Shown one piece after another: positions 18,873 to 27,805 of a DNA stretch of 64,000 nt. Both the position numbers and the translations under genes were made by a program. Under the pieces are notes generated by a model. It did no database searches, was not told the DNA's origin, and saw nothing but the letters and a program-made list of their open reading frames with translations. The first letter of the stretch is position 1. Every line of letters begins with the position of its first letter. The stretch is from Methanosarcina barkeri str. Wiesmoor (GTDB taxonomy: Archaea; Halobacteriota; Methanosarcinia; Methanosarcinales; Methanosarcinaceae), in NCBI RefSeq assembly GCF_000969985.1, contig NZ_CP009526.1:3658001-3722000 (forward strand). Reading direction: 5' to 3'.

Positions 18873-18935
18873 AACTTTATATACAAGTCTGTCGATTTTG
18901 TGACTGTCAAACGGCGGATAGCCGGCAGACAGTCA
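18873..18935 (+). promoter_or_regulatory. Promoter and 5'-end hairpin ahead of the PKD gene
   Basis: TTTATATA near 18873 is a candidate TATA box. About 25 bp on, GACTGTC (18902-18908) pairs with GACAGTC (18928-18934), and inside it CGGC pairs with GCCG. The hairpin would begin the transcript, leaving a leader of about 165 nt before the ATG at 19071. Confidence 0.45.
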
Positions 18936-19070
18936 AAAAAAATAGGACTTAAGCAACTGAGCTAAAAATAGCGGCATAAATCTTCAAGCTGCATGAACCC
19001 TAATGTTCAGGGTAAATTTGCTCTTGCTTTATTTGCACATCAAGTGCACTGGTCCTGAGGAGAATTCGAT

Positions 19071-20297
19071 ATGAAAAAAATTTTCTTGCCTATGGTTTTA
19101 TTAGTGCTGGTTATACTTCTAATGCCTACAGCTCTAGCAGCAGGCGATGTAACAGTTAATGATTTTTCCTCTAACGTTACAAATGGAAATGTTACGTTAT
19201 TTACCATGTTTACGAGTGACGTTACCGGTAATGTTACTCACTGGAAGTGGATATTTGAAAACGTAGAAACAGGGGCTACCACTTACAGCAGTATAGAAAC
19301 ATCAACTCATCATAATATTAAAAAGCCTGGCGTTTATGATGTTACGCTGTTAGTATGGGGGCCTGATGGAAACGACTCACTTACGAAAATAGCCTATGTA
19401 ACTGCCAATAGAAACAGTTCAAACCTGCCAGTTGCTGATTTCTCCACGTCTTCCACTTACGGAAGTGCACCATTGAATGTATCATTTACTGACAACAGTA
19501 CAAATGCTACTTCCTGGTACTGGAAATTTGGAGACGGAGATATTTCAAAAGAGATGAATCCAACTCATAATTACTCTACTGAAGGAGACTATACTGCTCT
19601 TCTGGTAGTAGAAAATGAGAATGGCTGGAGCACAAAAACTCAAGAAATATCTGTACACAATGGTCTTCCTATAGTTGATTTTAGTGCAGATAACTCCAGT
19701 GGCTCTGTGAAATTTACAGATTTATCCCAAAATGCAACCGGATGGGACTGGGACTTTGGAGATGGAGATACTTCCGATGATGAAAGTCCAACACACATCT
19801 ATTCCGAAGCAGGAAACTATACAGTAACACTCACGGCAAGCAACGAAGCTGGATCTCTCTCAAAAGTTAGTTTAGTAAACGTAACGGAAGAAGCTATAGC
19901 CAACGAAGAGAGCAGTAGTAGCAGTCACCACCACCACCACAGCAGTAGTACTGGCAGTATCAATGTCAGTAGCGCCAATACTTCTAATGCAATAATATAT
20001 TTGAATGGAACAGAGTCTGAATCTACTGGTATTGACCAAAATTATAGTACAGAAACAAGCGTTAGCGATAACATCAGTGCTTCTTCTGAACTTCAAAGTA
20101 GTGTAACAGAAGCTATGAATGAAACGCAATCCGAACCTGACACTCAGGACCTTGAACAGGATAACGAAAGTACAGCAGATTCTGAGCAGACACAAAGTTC
20201 AGATGCTTCTGAAAGTGGAAGCGCAAAGTCGCCTGGATTTGAAGTGATTTATGGAGTAATCGGACTTCTTGGAGTGTCACTCTGTAGAAGAAGATAA
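19071..20297 (+). CDS. PKD-repeat surface protein with PGF-CTERM tail
   Basis: 408 aa. A signal peptide (MKKIFLPMVLLVLVILLMPTALA) is followed by two clear PKD domains (about 123-200 and 204-275) with WYWKFGDGD and WDWDFGDGDTSDDESPTH signatures, plus a diverged PKD-like domain at about 26-115 (HWKWIFENVETG). A Ser-His run (SSSSHHHHHSSS) comes next, then an acidic Ser/Thr/Asn-rich stalk with many NxS/T sites. The C-terminus is PGFEVIYGVIGLLGVSLCRRR, a classic archaeosortase A substrate tail. It should be exported, N-glycosylated and lipid-anchored after tail processing. GAGGAG-like ribosome site upstream. Monocistronic. Confidence 0.92.
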   Translation: MKKIFLPMVLLVLVILLMPTALAAGDVTVNDFSSNVTNGNVTLFTMFTSDVTGNVTHWKWIFENVETGATTYSSIETSTHHNIKKPGVYDVTLLVWGPDGNDSLTKIAYVTANRNSSNLPVADFSTSSTYGSAPLNVSFTDNSTNATSWYWKFGDGDISKEMNPTHNYSTEGDYTALLVVENENGWSTKTQEISVHNGLPIVDFSADNSSGSVKFTDLSQNATGWDWDFGDGDTSDDESPTHIYSEAGNYTVTLTASNEAGSLSKVSLVNVTEEAIANEESSSSSHHHHHSSSTGSINVSSANTSNAIIYLNGTESESTGIDQNYSTETSVSDNISASSELQSSVTEAMNETQSEPDTQDLEQDNESTADSEQTQSSDASESGSAKSPGFEVIYGVIGLLGVSLCRRR

Positions 20298-20483
20298 AGC
20301 ATAGTCGATCGTAGCCAAGTACGGAAATGATTATAGCTATATCGAGTAAAGGCTTATATAAAAATTTAAGTAAGAAATTAACATAAGTTAGAGCAAGGAA
20401 GAAGACAAAAGAAAGAGGATATATTCAATCCTACTAAAACCCTATATTTTTGGTTCTTTCCATAAACCAAATATAAATATTTA

Positions 20484-20560
20484 CGGTAGAACAGAACCAA
20501 ATCTGGCAAAAAGGGCATAGTCGCCTTATTTTGTCAGATTTGAAGGTTATTTTTTCTTAT
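20484..20560 (+). terminator. Long stem-loop followed by T-rich tract
   Basis: AAATCTGGCAAAA pairs with TTTTGTCAGATTT (13 bp with one wobble), extended by AACC/GGTT outside and AGGC/GCCT inside, then TTATTTTTTCTTATTTT. It could end the PKD transcript about 200 nt past its stop, or be a small RNA in its own right. Confidence 0.5.
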
Positions 20561-20814
20561 TTTCAAGAACTTCTTTAGTTTATGATTTTGGCGTGATGGC
20601 CTAAAATTGTTGCATACGACTCTGGTTCTCTGCCATTTTCAATCCTCAGTTTATTTCTTGGTACAGTACTTATGATCTTATGATCTGATTCTAAAGATTA
20701 TTTAATTTTAAGACAGACTCTAACTGAAAATTGTTTTCTCCATATAACGATTTTGATTCTCTATACGGTGATTTTGATAAAGATCTCTTAACCCATCCAG
20801 TATATCAACTTTAA

Positions 20815-20850
20815 TTTCTTATTAAAGATATATATACTCTTAATAAGAAA
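20815..20850. repeat. Perfect 11-bp inverted repeat TTTCTTATTAA / TTAATAAGAAA
   Basis: Loop 20826-20839 is ATATATAC-rich. It overlaps the likely promoter of the 20936 gene, so an operator is possible. Confidence 0.5.
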
Positions 20851-20935
20851 GTTTATATTTTATTGTGCTATCATAGTAAACACCTTAAAAACGAATATTA
20901 AAAAAATCACTCACTACTGAGAATGCGTGTTTACA

Positions 20936-21091
20936 ATGTCTTACGTAAAAAAAACATGCCCTATATGTGGGAAAGAATTCTTTGTCCTTAAAAAGGCGGA
21001 GGAAAAAGCAACTTACTGTACTCTGGCATGCCTAATAAAAGCTCAAGGTAAAGTTGAATCCAGAGGTATGACTTTCCCGAGTCTTGGTTGA
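20936..21091 (+). CDS. Small zinc-finger protein, 51 aa
   Basis: ATG to TGA encodes a 51-aa protein starting MSYVKKTCPICGKEFFVLKK, with a second pair YCTLACL. The C-x2-C ... C-x3-C spacing suggests one structural zinc. It has no neighbours within an operon. Function unknown; such small archaeal zinc proteins may bind RNA or ribosomes. Clear codon structure and Lys/Glu composition support a real gene. Confidence 0.7.
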   Translation: MSYVKKTCPICGKEFFVLKKAEEKATYCTLACLIKAQGKVESRGMTFPSLG

Positions 21092-21178
21092 GTATTTGTA
21101 AGATGAAAAAATTAAAAATGCGGAGAACATCTTTAAAAGGAGAACGTTTTCCAACCTTTTTTATTTTTACGTTTCCTT

Positions 21179-21805
21179 TTATCCAATGAGTTTTTTGGCA
21201 ATCTGGGTTACATGTCTCCCCTGATAGCGGGCCATTGCAAGTTCGTTTTCAGAAGGCTGGCGATTTTCTTCTGCTCCTGCAATTGTTGAAGCTCCGTATG
21301 GGCTACCGCCTGTGATTTCATCCATCCTTCTTTGTCGGGTTTCTGAATATGGAAGCCCGACAATGATCATTCCAAGATGTAGAAGGGTAACATGCGTTGT
21401 GAGGATTGTAGATTCCTGGCCTCCATGCTGTGTTCCACTTGAAGTAAAGACGCTTCCTACCTTTCCAACAAGAGCGTCTCGACTCCAGAGTCCTCCAAGG
21501 CCGTCAAAAACGGTACGCATCTGAGCGGTCATATTTCCGTAACGCGTAGGTGTCCCGAAAATAAGGGCATCTGCTCCTGCGAATACATCTTCATACATGC
21601 TCCTGGTCACTACAGGAATATGTGCAAAAAGATTTTTTGTTTCAATTGCCCCCATTTTTTCCAGAACTTCGTAAGGCAGGGTTTCAGGAACCTGATAGAT
21701 TTCTACTTCAGCTCCTTCTACTTCTCTCGCTCCTTCAGCTATAGCTTCTGCCATTTTGTAAGTGTGACCATGAATACTATGGAATATCACGTTTACCTTA
21801 ACCAT
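21179..21805 (-). CDS. wrbA: WrbA-like NAD(P)H:quinone oxidoreductase (flavodoxin fold)
   Basis: 208 aa from ATG 21805, chosen because AAGGAGG lies 7 nt upstream; the in-frame ATG 7 codons earlier lacks a site. Flavodoxin fold: VNVIFHSIHGHTYKMAEAIAEG (FMN phosphate loop), FGTPTRYGNMTAQMRTVFDGLGGLW and SSGTQHGGQESTILTTH are WrbA hallmarks. It reduces quinones by two electrons, typically as an FMN tetramer in oxidative-stress defence. Stands alone, divergent from the GT2 operon. Confidence 0.92.
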   Translation of the reverse strand: MVKVNVIFHSIHGHTYKMAEAIAEGAREVEGAEVEIYQVPETLPYEVLEKMGAIETKNLFAHIPVVTRSMYEDVFAGADALIFGTPTRYGNMTAQMRTVFDGLGGLWSRDALVGKVGSVFTSSGTQHGGQESTILTTHVTLLHLGMIIVGLPYSETRQRRMDEITGGSPYGASTIAGAEENRQPSENELAMARYQGRHVTQIAKKLIG

Positions 21806-22090
21806 TCGAATCCTCCTTAAAACCAATTGAAAAGTAAGTAAAGCGGTTCCAACTATACATAAAATGAATTAATGATCCCCGGAAAAATCCGGATCCCTTC
21901 TTAAAATTAGTTTTCTGATGCCTTATATAGCTTGTTAGCAAGAGTTGAGTTTCTCTTTCTATCCCTGTACTCTTGATTTCCTGGTTCGATTTCTGATTTT
22001 ATTTTTTATCTTTTTGGGAGTACTTTGAAAAGTAAAGAGGACTACAAATTCCTGATAAATAAAACGTATCAAAATAGTTATTAGGCTATA

Positions 22091-23239
22091 ATGCTTTATA
22101 AGCTGGACATGCCTTCTCTTTCTATCGTAATGCCTTCTATGAATGAAGAAGAAACCATCCGAATTTGCATAGAGAAAGCTCAGTCTATATTCAAAAAATA
22201 TGGTATAGAAGGGGAGATAATAGTTGCTGACAACTCGTCAGACAGGACTGCAGAGATCGCAGCGTCAATGGGTGCAAAGGTAATAGGCCCTATAAAGGGC
22301 TATGGAAACGCTTACCTCAAAGGGCTGGCCGAAGCAAAAGGAGACTATATTGCTATTGCCGATGCCGATAATACCTATGACCTGCTTGAGCTTGATAAGT
22401 TCCTGGACCCTCTTATGGCAGGAGAAGCGGATTTTATAATGGGTACCAGGCTTAAAGGTGATATCAAAAAAGGAGCTATGCCCTGGCTGCATCAATATAT
22501 AGGCAACCCTTTCCTGACGGGAATGCTGAATCTTCTTTTTGGGACGAAAATTTCGGACGCTCATTGTGGGATGCGAGCTTTCACAAAAGAAGCCCTTGAG
22601 AAAATGGACCTTAAAACTCACGGCATGGAACTTGCGTCCGAGATGATAATTGAAGCCGCGAAATGCGGGTTGAGAATAAAAGAAGTCCCCATAACCTATT
22701 ACTCTCGCCGGGCTCCCTCCAAACTTCGCTCATTTCAAGATGGCTGGCGGCATATAAGGTTTATGATGCTATACCGTCCTTTGCCTTTTCTTTTTCTACC
22801 TGGAGCTGTGGTTTTCGTCCTTGGAGCTCTGATAATCGGTTCTCTTCTTCTTACTGGAGATATGGCAGAAAACAGGCTTCATTCTTTCATTTTGGGTTGT
22901 ATGCTTTTGATTCTCGGAGGACAGACGCTATCTACCGGTGGTTATTTGAAAACATATGGTCTTATTCGCGGCATGTACCCCAATAATAAGGGAAACACTG
23001 CAAAATGGCTGAATTATCATTCTCTTGAAAAAGAACTGTTTGCAGGTTCAATCATACTTATCGCAGGCCTCCTGCTCGGGCTAAAAGTAGTATACACTTG
23101 GATCAGCTCAGGATATGGCTCTCTCTCGGAAGTGAAAAGTGCAGTTATTTCAATGGTATTTGCCTTTATCGGCCTTCAGATGATTTTCTCGGCAATTGTC
23201 CTAAGCGTAATGCTCCTTGAAGTGGACACTGACTGGTAA
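22091..23239 (+). CDS. Family 2 glycosyltransferase with C-terminal membrane domain (DPM1-like)
   Basis: 382 aa. GT-A domain: LSIVMPSMNEEETIRICI, VADNSSDRTAEIA, IADADNTYD (DxD), then DAHCGMRAFTKEAL and ITYYSRRAPSKLRSFQDGWRH typical of dolichyl-phosphate sugar synthases. About four TM helices follow from residue ~232 to the end. It probably transfers a sugar to a polyprenyl phosphate on the inner membrane face. ATG 22109 (MPSLSIV) is an alternative start. The GT4 gene begins 8 nt after the stop, so they form an operon, perhaps for glycan or glycolipid assembly. Confidence 0.88.
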   Translation: MLYKLDMPSLSIVMPSMNEEETIRICIEKAQSIFKKYGIEGEIIVADNSSDRTAEIAASMGAKVIGPIKGYGNAYLKGLAEAKGDYIAIADADNTYDLLELDKFLDPLMAGEADFIMGTRLKGDIKKGAMPWLHQYIGNPFLTGMLNLLFGTKISDAHCGMRAFTKEALEKMDLKTHGMELASEMIIEAAKCGLRIKEVPITYYSRRAPSKLRSFQDGWRHIRFMMLYRPLPFLFLPGAVVFVLGALIIGSLLLTGDMAENRLHSFILGCMLLILGGQTLSTGGYLKTYGLIRGMYPNNKGNTAKWLNYHSLEKELFAGSIILIAGLLLGLKVVYTWISSGYGSLSEVKSAVISMVFAFIGLQMIFSAIVLSVMLLEVDTDW

Positions 23240-23247
23240 GTGGTTCA

Positions 23248-24417
23248 ATGAAAATCGCCTTTGTGTACGATGCTGTTTATCCATGGGTCAAGGGCGGCGC
23301 AGAAATGCGCATACATGAGCTGGGAAAGCGGCTCTCAGCTAGGGGACACGAAGTACACATTTTCGGAGTCAAATGGTGGGAAGGAGAAGATACTTTTGAG
23401 TATGATGGCATGACTCTTCACGGCGTCTGTAAAGCTCGAAACCTTTATGTTAATGGTAGACGCTCGATTTCCGAGGCAATAATCTTCGCTGCGAAACTAT
23501 TCCCTGAGCTCAGGAAAGAAAATTTTGACCTTATAGATGTGAGTGTCTTTCCCTATTTTTCCTGTTTTTCCGTAAAAGCGGTTTCAATTCTGAAAAAAGT
23601 ACCTTCAGTACTTACCTGGCACGAGGTATGGGGTGATTACTGGTATGAATATTTAGGAAGAGCAGGAATTTTCGGGTTGCTGGTCGAGAAGGTGGTCTCG
23701 AAGTTATCAGAAAATAATATTGCGGTCTCGAAATGGACAAAAGATAAACTTGAGGGACTAGGGGTGCCTGGAGATAAGATCGCGGTTATTCCTAACGGGA
23801 TCGATCTTAAAAGAATCTCTGGGATTGAGCCTAACTGGGAAATGAACCCTGTTAGCCCTGAAAATAAGGCCTATGACATCATTTTTGCAGGCCGGCTCAT
23901 AAAGGAAAAAAACGTTGACCTGCTGATTAAAGCTGTAGCTCTTCTTAAAGCCGATTTTCCAGGTCTCAAGTGCTGTATTGTTGGGGACGGACCTGAAAAG
24001 GCAGCCCTGGAGAAACTTGCAAGGAGAAGCGGGGTTTGCGAGAATGTAGAATTTGCAGGCTTTCAGGAATACGGAGCATTGATCGGAAAAATTAAGGCTT
24101 CAAAGGTGTTTGTGCTGCCTTCAAGCCGAGAAGGATTCGGGATGGTAGTTATCGAGGCTTTTGCCTGCGGAGTGCCTGTGGTGACGGTTAGAGCAAAGTA
24201 TAATGCCGCACAGGGGCTTGTTGAAGATGGAGTTGACGGGTTTATTGTGGGGATTGAGGAGAGGGAGATTGCAAAAGCCGTGGTAAAAATAATTGGGAAG
24301 GCCTCAAGGAATAGAAAAGCTTCAGAAGCCGCATTGAGCAAAGCTGAAAACTATGACTGGGAAGAAATAATTAAAAATGTTCAGTTAATGTTTGAAGCTT
24401 GTATAAAAAGAAATTAA
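23248..24417 (+). CDS. GT4 family glycosyltransferase (GT-B fold)
   Basis: 389 aa. N-terminal acceptor domain starts MKIAFVYDAVYPWVKGGAEMRIHELGKRL; the C-terminal donor domain has DIIFAGRLIKEKNVDLLIKA, VGDGPEKAALE and SSREGFGMVVIEAFACGVPVV, the E-x7-E motif of retaining GT4 enzymes. Soluble or peripheral. Translationally close to the GT2 upstream, so the pair likely acts on one lipid-linked glycan. Confidence 0.92.
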   Translation: MKIAFVYDAVYPWVKGGAEMRIHELGKRLSARGHEVHIFGVKWWEGEDTFEYDGMTLHGVCKARNLYVNGRRSISEAIIFAAKLFPELRKENFDLIDVSVFPYFSCFSVKAVSILKKVPSVLTWHEVWGDYWYEYLGRAGIFGLLVEKVVSKLSENNIAVSKWTKDKLEGLGVPGDKIAVIPNGIDLKRISGIEPNWEMNPVSPENKAYDIIFAGRLIKEKNVDLLIKAVALLKADFPGLKCCIVGDGPEKAALEKLARRSGVCENVEFAGFQEYGALIGKIKASKVFVLPSSREGFGMVVIEAFACGVPVVTVRAKYNAAQGLVEDGVDGFIVGIEEREIAKAVVKIIGKASRNRKASEAALSKAENYDWEEIIKNVQLMFEACIKRN

Positions 24418-24948
24418 CGCTGAGTTTATCTGCATTACTAGATTGGAGATACCTGTTTAAAATGCAGGCATGAGTATTTCCTATTCAGTACTTTTCTATT
24501 CAGTACTTTTCTATTCAGTACTTTTCTATTCAGGTACTTCTAACATGGGCGAGTTGCTCAAATAATCTTATAACATTTCTATTTAATAGTATCACTATTT
24601 TAAAATGTTTATACTTTTTACTATTTATATTCTCTAATACTTATCTTTTATACTATTTCTGTTTTATACTATTTCTGTTTTAGAACATCTTTGTTTTAGA
24701 ATATATCCATCTTCTAAAGAGCCTTTGAAATAAATTAATGATACTCTTCATTTTATGTACGGTTTTTAAGGGCTCCGATAAGTTTTAATTTTGTTTTTTA
24801 AGGTTTATTCTGAATTTAAATGTATAATAAAGCTTCTTTGTAAAAATTATTCCCTTTAATATCTTTATCGTGAGAAGTAAACTTATATTTAAGCCAGCTA
24901 ATTTCAAGGCTGTCAACAGGTTGAAGAGCCTGCAAGAAAAATGGAATA
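24418..24948. other. AT-rich gap with 15-bp tandem repeat
   Basis: CTATTCAGTACTTTT occurs about four times at 24479-24535; TTATACTATTTCTGTTT is doubled near 24650-24680. No gene seen. Confidence 0.5.
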
Positions 24949-25911
24949 ATGAATAAGTCAAGAATGGATGAGAATATGAAAATGACAAAATCATTGAAAT
25001 CAATTTCCCGTTTTGCAACGGTACTAATGGTGTTATGTATTCTCCCTTCAGGAGTCTATGCTGCAGAAAACAGTTCAAAATTTGTTCCTGCGCAAAACAT
25101 AACTGAAGAAAATTTCACCGACGTTAGGGCCGACATACTTGATTCTATCAGTGAACAAATTACTGAGCTTCAAAGTTTCTATACTAATGTAAGTGAAACA
25201 TCCAGTGCCTCTGAGCTTCAGGAAGTTCTGCTCAATCAGGTGCCAGCGAAAGGATGCGGTGGACCGAATGGGAAGCACAGAGGGCCTGAGGGGATGAATC
25301 AGGGACCTTGTGGAGTGCCTGGATTATTTAATCTTGATCAGGTTGAAAACATAACTGATGACAATTACACTGATGTACAGACTAAAATCGTCAACTCAAT
25401 CGGAAATATGACTGAGATGCTTAACAAGCAGCTGGAAAACACTACTGATGAAAACAGGACCGAGATGATCAATGAGCAGATAACTGAGCTTGAGGACTTA
25501 TCCACTAATGTGAGTGCAGCTTCAAGTGCAACAGAACTGCAAGAAGTTGTATTAACTCATATGAAGACTCAGGCTGTTGATTCAATTGAAATAGAAATCG
25601 AACACATTCAAGCTAGAGTGAGCGAAAGTGAAAACAGAACCGATGATAGCAATGAGAATGCCACAGAACTCAACGACAAAATCACGGAACTTACCACTCT
25701 AATGGATAATATCGACGCAGCTGAGTCCCTTGAAGATCTTGAAGAGATTATGTCTTCTTCACAGGGAATGCCGAGAATGGGTCCTAGAATAGGTCCTGGA
25801 ATGGGTTACGGAATGGGCCCCGAACAAAATCCGATGCAGCGCGAAGGTAACTTCCCAATGTGCCCCGGAAGAATGCCTGAAAACAGTACCGATAATAGTA
25901 CTGAAGCTTAA
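24949..25911 (+). CDS. Secreted helical repeat protein with Met/Gly/Pro-rich tail
   Basis: 320 aa from the first ATG; ATGs at codons 6, 10 and 12 are alternatives. A signal peptide ends near GVYAAE. Two related blocks follow: AQNITEENFTDVRADILDSI...SSASELQEVLLNQ (about 45-90) and VENITDDNYTDVQTKIVNSI...SSATELQEVVLTHM (about 127-205). A third weaker helical block is at about 215-265, and a tail with MGPRIGPGMGYGMGP and Cys-containing MCPGRMPEN closes the protein. Predicted coiled-coil and N-glycosylated. A Cys/Gly/His insert sits between blocks. Role unknown; the Met-rich tail could bind metal. Confidence 0.75.
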   Translation: MNKSRMDENMKMTKSLKSISRFATVLMVLCILPSGVYAAENSSKFVPAQNITEENFTDVRADILDSISEQITELQSFYTNVSETSSASELQEVLLNQVPAKGCGGPNGKHRGPEGMNQGPCGVPGLFNLDQVENITDDNYTDVQTKIVNSIGNMTEMLNKQLENTTDENRTEMINEQITELEDLSTNVSAASSATELQEVVLTHMKTQAVDSIEIEIEHIQARVSESENRTDDSNENATELNDKITELTTLMDNIDAAESLEDLEEIMSSSQGMPRMGPRIGPGMGYGMGPEQNPMQREGNFPMCPGRMPENSTDNSTEA

Positions 25912-26040
25912 ATTTTGGCAGATTTAAAGCTTGATTAAAGTGAGATGGGAAATTAACAAGGAAAAGAGACGGGAAGCTAAAAAAGGAGTATATTAAAATT
26001 TATATTTCCATCTTTTTTCCAGATGTCTGGAAAAACGAAT

Positions 26041-26290
26041 GCTAAACCAAAATCCACTTCAGACCAAACACCTTAAACCAAAATCCACTTCAAACCAAAA
26101 CACACCTTAAACCAAAATCCACTTCAAACCAAAACACACCTTAAACCAAAATCCACTTCAAACCAAAACACACCTTAAACCAAAATCCACTTCAAACCAA
26201 AACACACCTTAAACCAAAATCCACTTCAAACCAAAACACACCTTAAACCAAAATCCACTTCAAACCAAAACACACCTTCAAACTAAAATC
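26041..26290. repeat. Tandem array of a 34-bp unit, about seven copies
   Basis: Units contain TTAAACCAAAATCCACTTC then AAACCAAAACACACC. They are contiguous with no spacers, so this is not CRISPR. First and last copies are degenerate. Confidence 0.85.
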
Positions 26291-26448
26291 CACCTCTCAA
26301 AAAATAGACACCTAGTGCATCGATTCTCAAATATATACATAATAAGTAAATAACTATAGTCTGCGATGTCAATATTATATTAAAGTCACATGGAGTTCTT
26401 TAACACGAAAAACGCAATCTGTCGAAGAGTGATTCGATCTGGATATTA

Positions 26449-26532
26449 CAACCACGGAAAACACGGAAAGCACGGAAGAACCACGCCTTTACTACTTATT
26501 TCCGTGTCTTCCGTGCTTTCAGTGGTTTTCAA
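26449..26532. repeat. Inverted repeat of CACGGAA motifs
   Basis: ACCACGGAAAACACGGAAAG and CACGGAAGAACC on the left; TTCCGTGTCTTCCGTGCTTT and GTGGTTTT on the right. Forms a long imperfect hairpin; a MITE-like dispersed type. Confidence 0.65.
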
Positions 26533-26750
26533 AAAATTCATTTTTTTACATACTTTGGAATCAATGCACTAAATTGTATAGCACCTGTTGAATGTCAAAT
26601 TACCTTCATTGTAGGTTCAGCCGAATTCATAGACAATTTCTCTATGAACTATTAAAAATCTATGATGGCTGAACCACCTATGTAATTCAAAATTTATAAC
26701 AAGTTCTGAATTAATCTTATCTATATCTTTGGAAAACAGGAGATTACTAT

Positions 26751-26888
26751 ATGTTGTTACAAAAATGTCCAAAGTGTGGCTCCAAGCTTGAAAATGATAC
26801 TTTCAGGGATTTTCAGTATTGCTCTGTGTGTGGGTACTGGACAAGGAAAGATACTGCAAGGCTTGAACCATTGTTAATCCTGGAGTAA
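26751..26888 (+). CDS. Zinc-ribbon microprotein, 45 aa
   Basis: A 45-aa protein starting MLLQKCPKCGSKLENDT, then YCSVCGYW. Two CxxC knuckles 16 residues apart define a complete zinc ribbon. A ribosome site (CAGGAGA) lies 8-10 nt upstream. Followed 7 nt later by a related small gene, so likely one transcript. Function unknown. Confidence 0.65.
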   Translation: MLLQKCPKCGSKLENDTFRDFQYCSVCGYWTRKDTARLEPLLILE

Positions 26889-26895
26889 TTATAAT

Positions 26896-27060
26896 ATGTT
26901 TGAATTCTCTTTGGAGTTTACTCGTTGTGGTACACTTCTCAAAAAGCAGTTACCTGGCTCAAATAAGTTTTATTACTGTAGAAAGTGTAGATCTATATCC
27001 TCAGTTGCGTCCATAAGAGTGCCTGCTTATCTGCGAATCCGCAGATTAATGTTTAGCTGA
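26896..27060 (+). CDS. Degenerate zinc-ribbon microprotein, 54 aa
   Basis: Shares the layout of its neighbour: FTRCGTLLKKQLPGSNKF then YYCRKCRSIS. The first knuckle has only one Cys where the family pattern needs two (KCPKCG versus FTRCG). The tail is Arg-rich (RVPAYLRIRRLMFS). It could be a decaying paralogue or a protein with altered metal binding. Confidence 0.45.
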   Translation: MFEFSLEFTRCGTLLKKQLPGSNKFYYCRKCRSISSVASIRVPAYLRIRRLMFS

Positions 27061-27175
27061 CCAAAAAACAAAAGTTGTTTCTGTGAATTTGGTGTTATAA
27101 ACAACCAGTAAAGTTTCTGATCCTGAAAAATGGTCCTGATATGCTCCTTAAAATCTTACTGAGTGAGAATCAAAT

Positions 27176-27805
27176 TCAGTAATTCGCTAAAATCTTTGAA
27201 GTCCATCTGACTCCAAAAACAGCAAAACCAAGGTTCTCACATCCCTTTTTATCTCTTTTTCCTTTCAGATACTTGACATTAATAATAATGTCCAGAGAAA
27301 TCATTTCCTTGGAGTTCTTCATGACATATTGAGTGCTCTTGTTAATGATGTAAAGAGAAATGTATGAGTAAAAAGAGTTTGTTGATTTTTTAGCCTGGCT
27401 ACGGATTACATATTTTTCGTTAGCCAAGTCTGTTTTTCCATAATAAGGATCGTTGGTAAGATCAACAGCGAATTCATAGTACTTACCTGTTTTTAGCGTT
27501 TTTAGAGGATTTTGAAGGAGTATATTTTCATTGGATGGGATCAATTCGTCCATGTTTAGTTTATTAAGATGGTAGCGGAGAGATGTTTCACAAGTAACAG
27601 CAGAATACTGTTTTGAGATAGAATGGATGGAATTCTTATCAACTGCCAAACTAACAACAGTACGAATAATGTCTTCACTTGTAAGTGAACCCTTGATCTT
27701 GAGAGTTACATGGAATTTAAGAGGTTGTAGTACCAAATCAATACAGTATTTTGACTTTAATTCAATTTTAGATCTATATCCATATTTATGTGATAAAAGA
27801 AACAC
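27176..27805 (-). pseudogene. Truncated ISH3-type transposase
   Basis: The N-terminal ~170 residues contain YEFAVDLTNDPYYGKTD (first catalytic Asp region), then NEKYVIRSQAKKSTNSFYSYIS. The end (FAVFGVRWTSKILANY) does not continue into the rest of a DDE domain, so the catalytic C-terminus is lost. No terminal repeats found. A smaller relative lies at 18254-18460. Confidence 0.65.

Larger units (their letters stand above)
17996..19070. other. 1.1-kb AT-rich gap
   Basis: Holds the GH15 ribosome site (18004-18009), an ISH3-type transposase remnant (18254-18460), a likely promoter and 5' hairpin for the PKD gene (18873-18935), and a single AGGACTTA end (18952-18965). Confidence 0.5.
20298..20935. 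other. Intergenic gap with two strong hairpins
   Basis: One hairpin at 20484-20548 followed by T-rich sequence, one at 20815-20850 followed by a TATA-rich stretch that may be the promoter of the small zinc protein. No gene seen. Confidence 0.5.
25912..26750. other. Repeat-rich gap
   Basis: Contains a 34-bp tandem array (26041-26290), a CACGGAA inverted repeat (26449-26532) and a small IR element bounded by GGTTCAGCC / GGCTGAACC (26612-26678). A 60-codon frame across the CACGGAA repeat is an artefact. Confidence 0.55.

Noticed and set aside
26041-26290. Possible CRISPR array
   Set aside because: Repeats are contiguous with no unique spacers and there are no cas genes.
26390-26572. 60-codon plus frame
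   Set aside because: Built on the CACGGAA inverted repeat.
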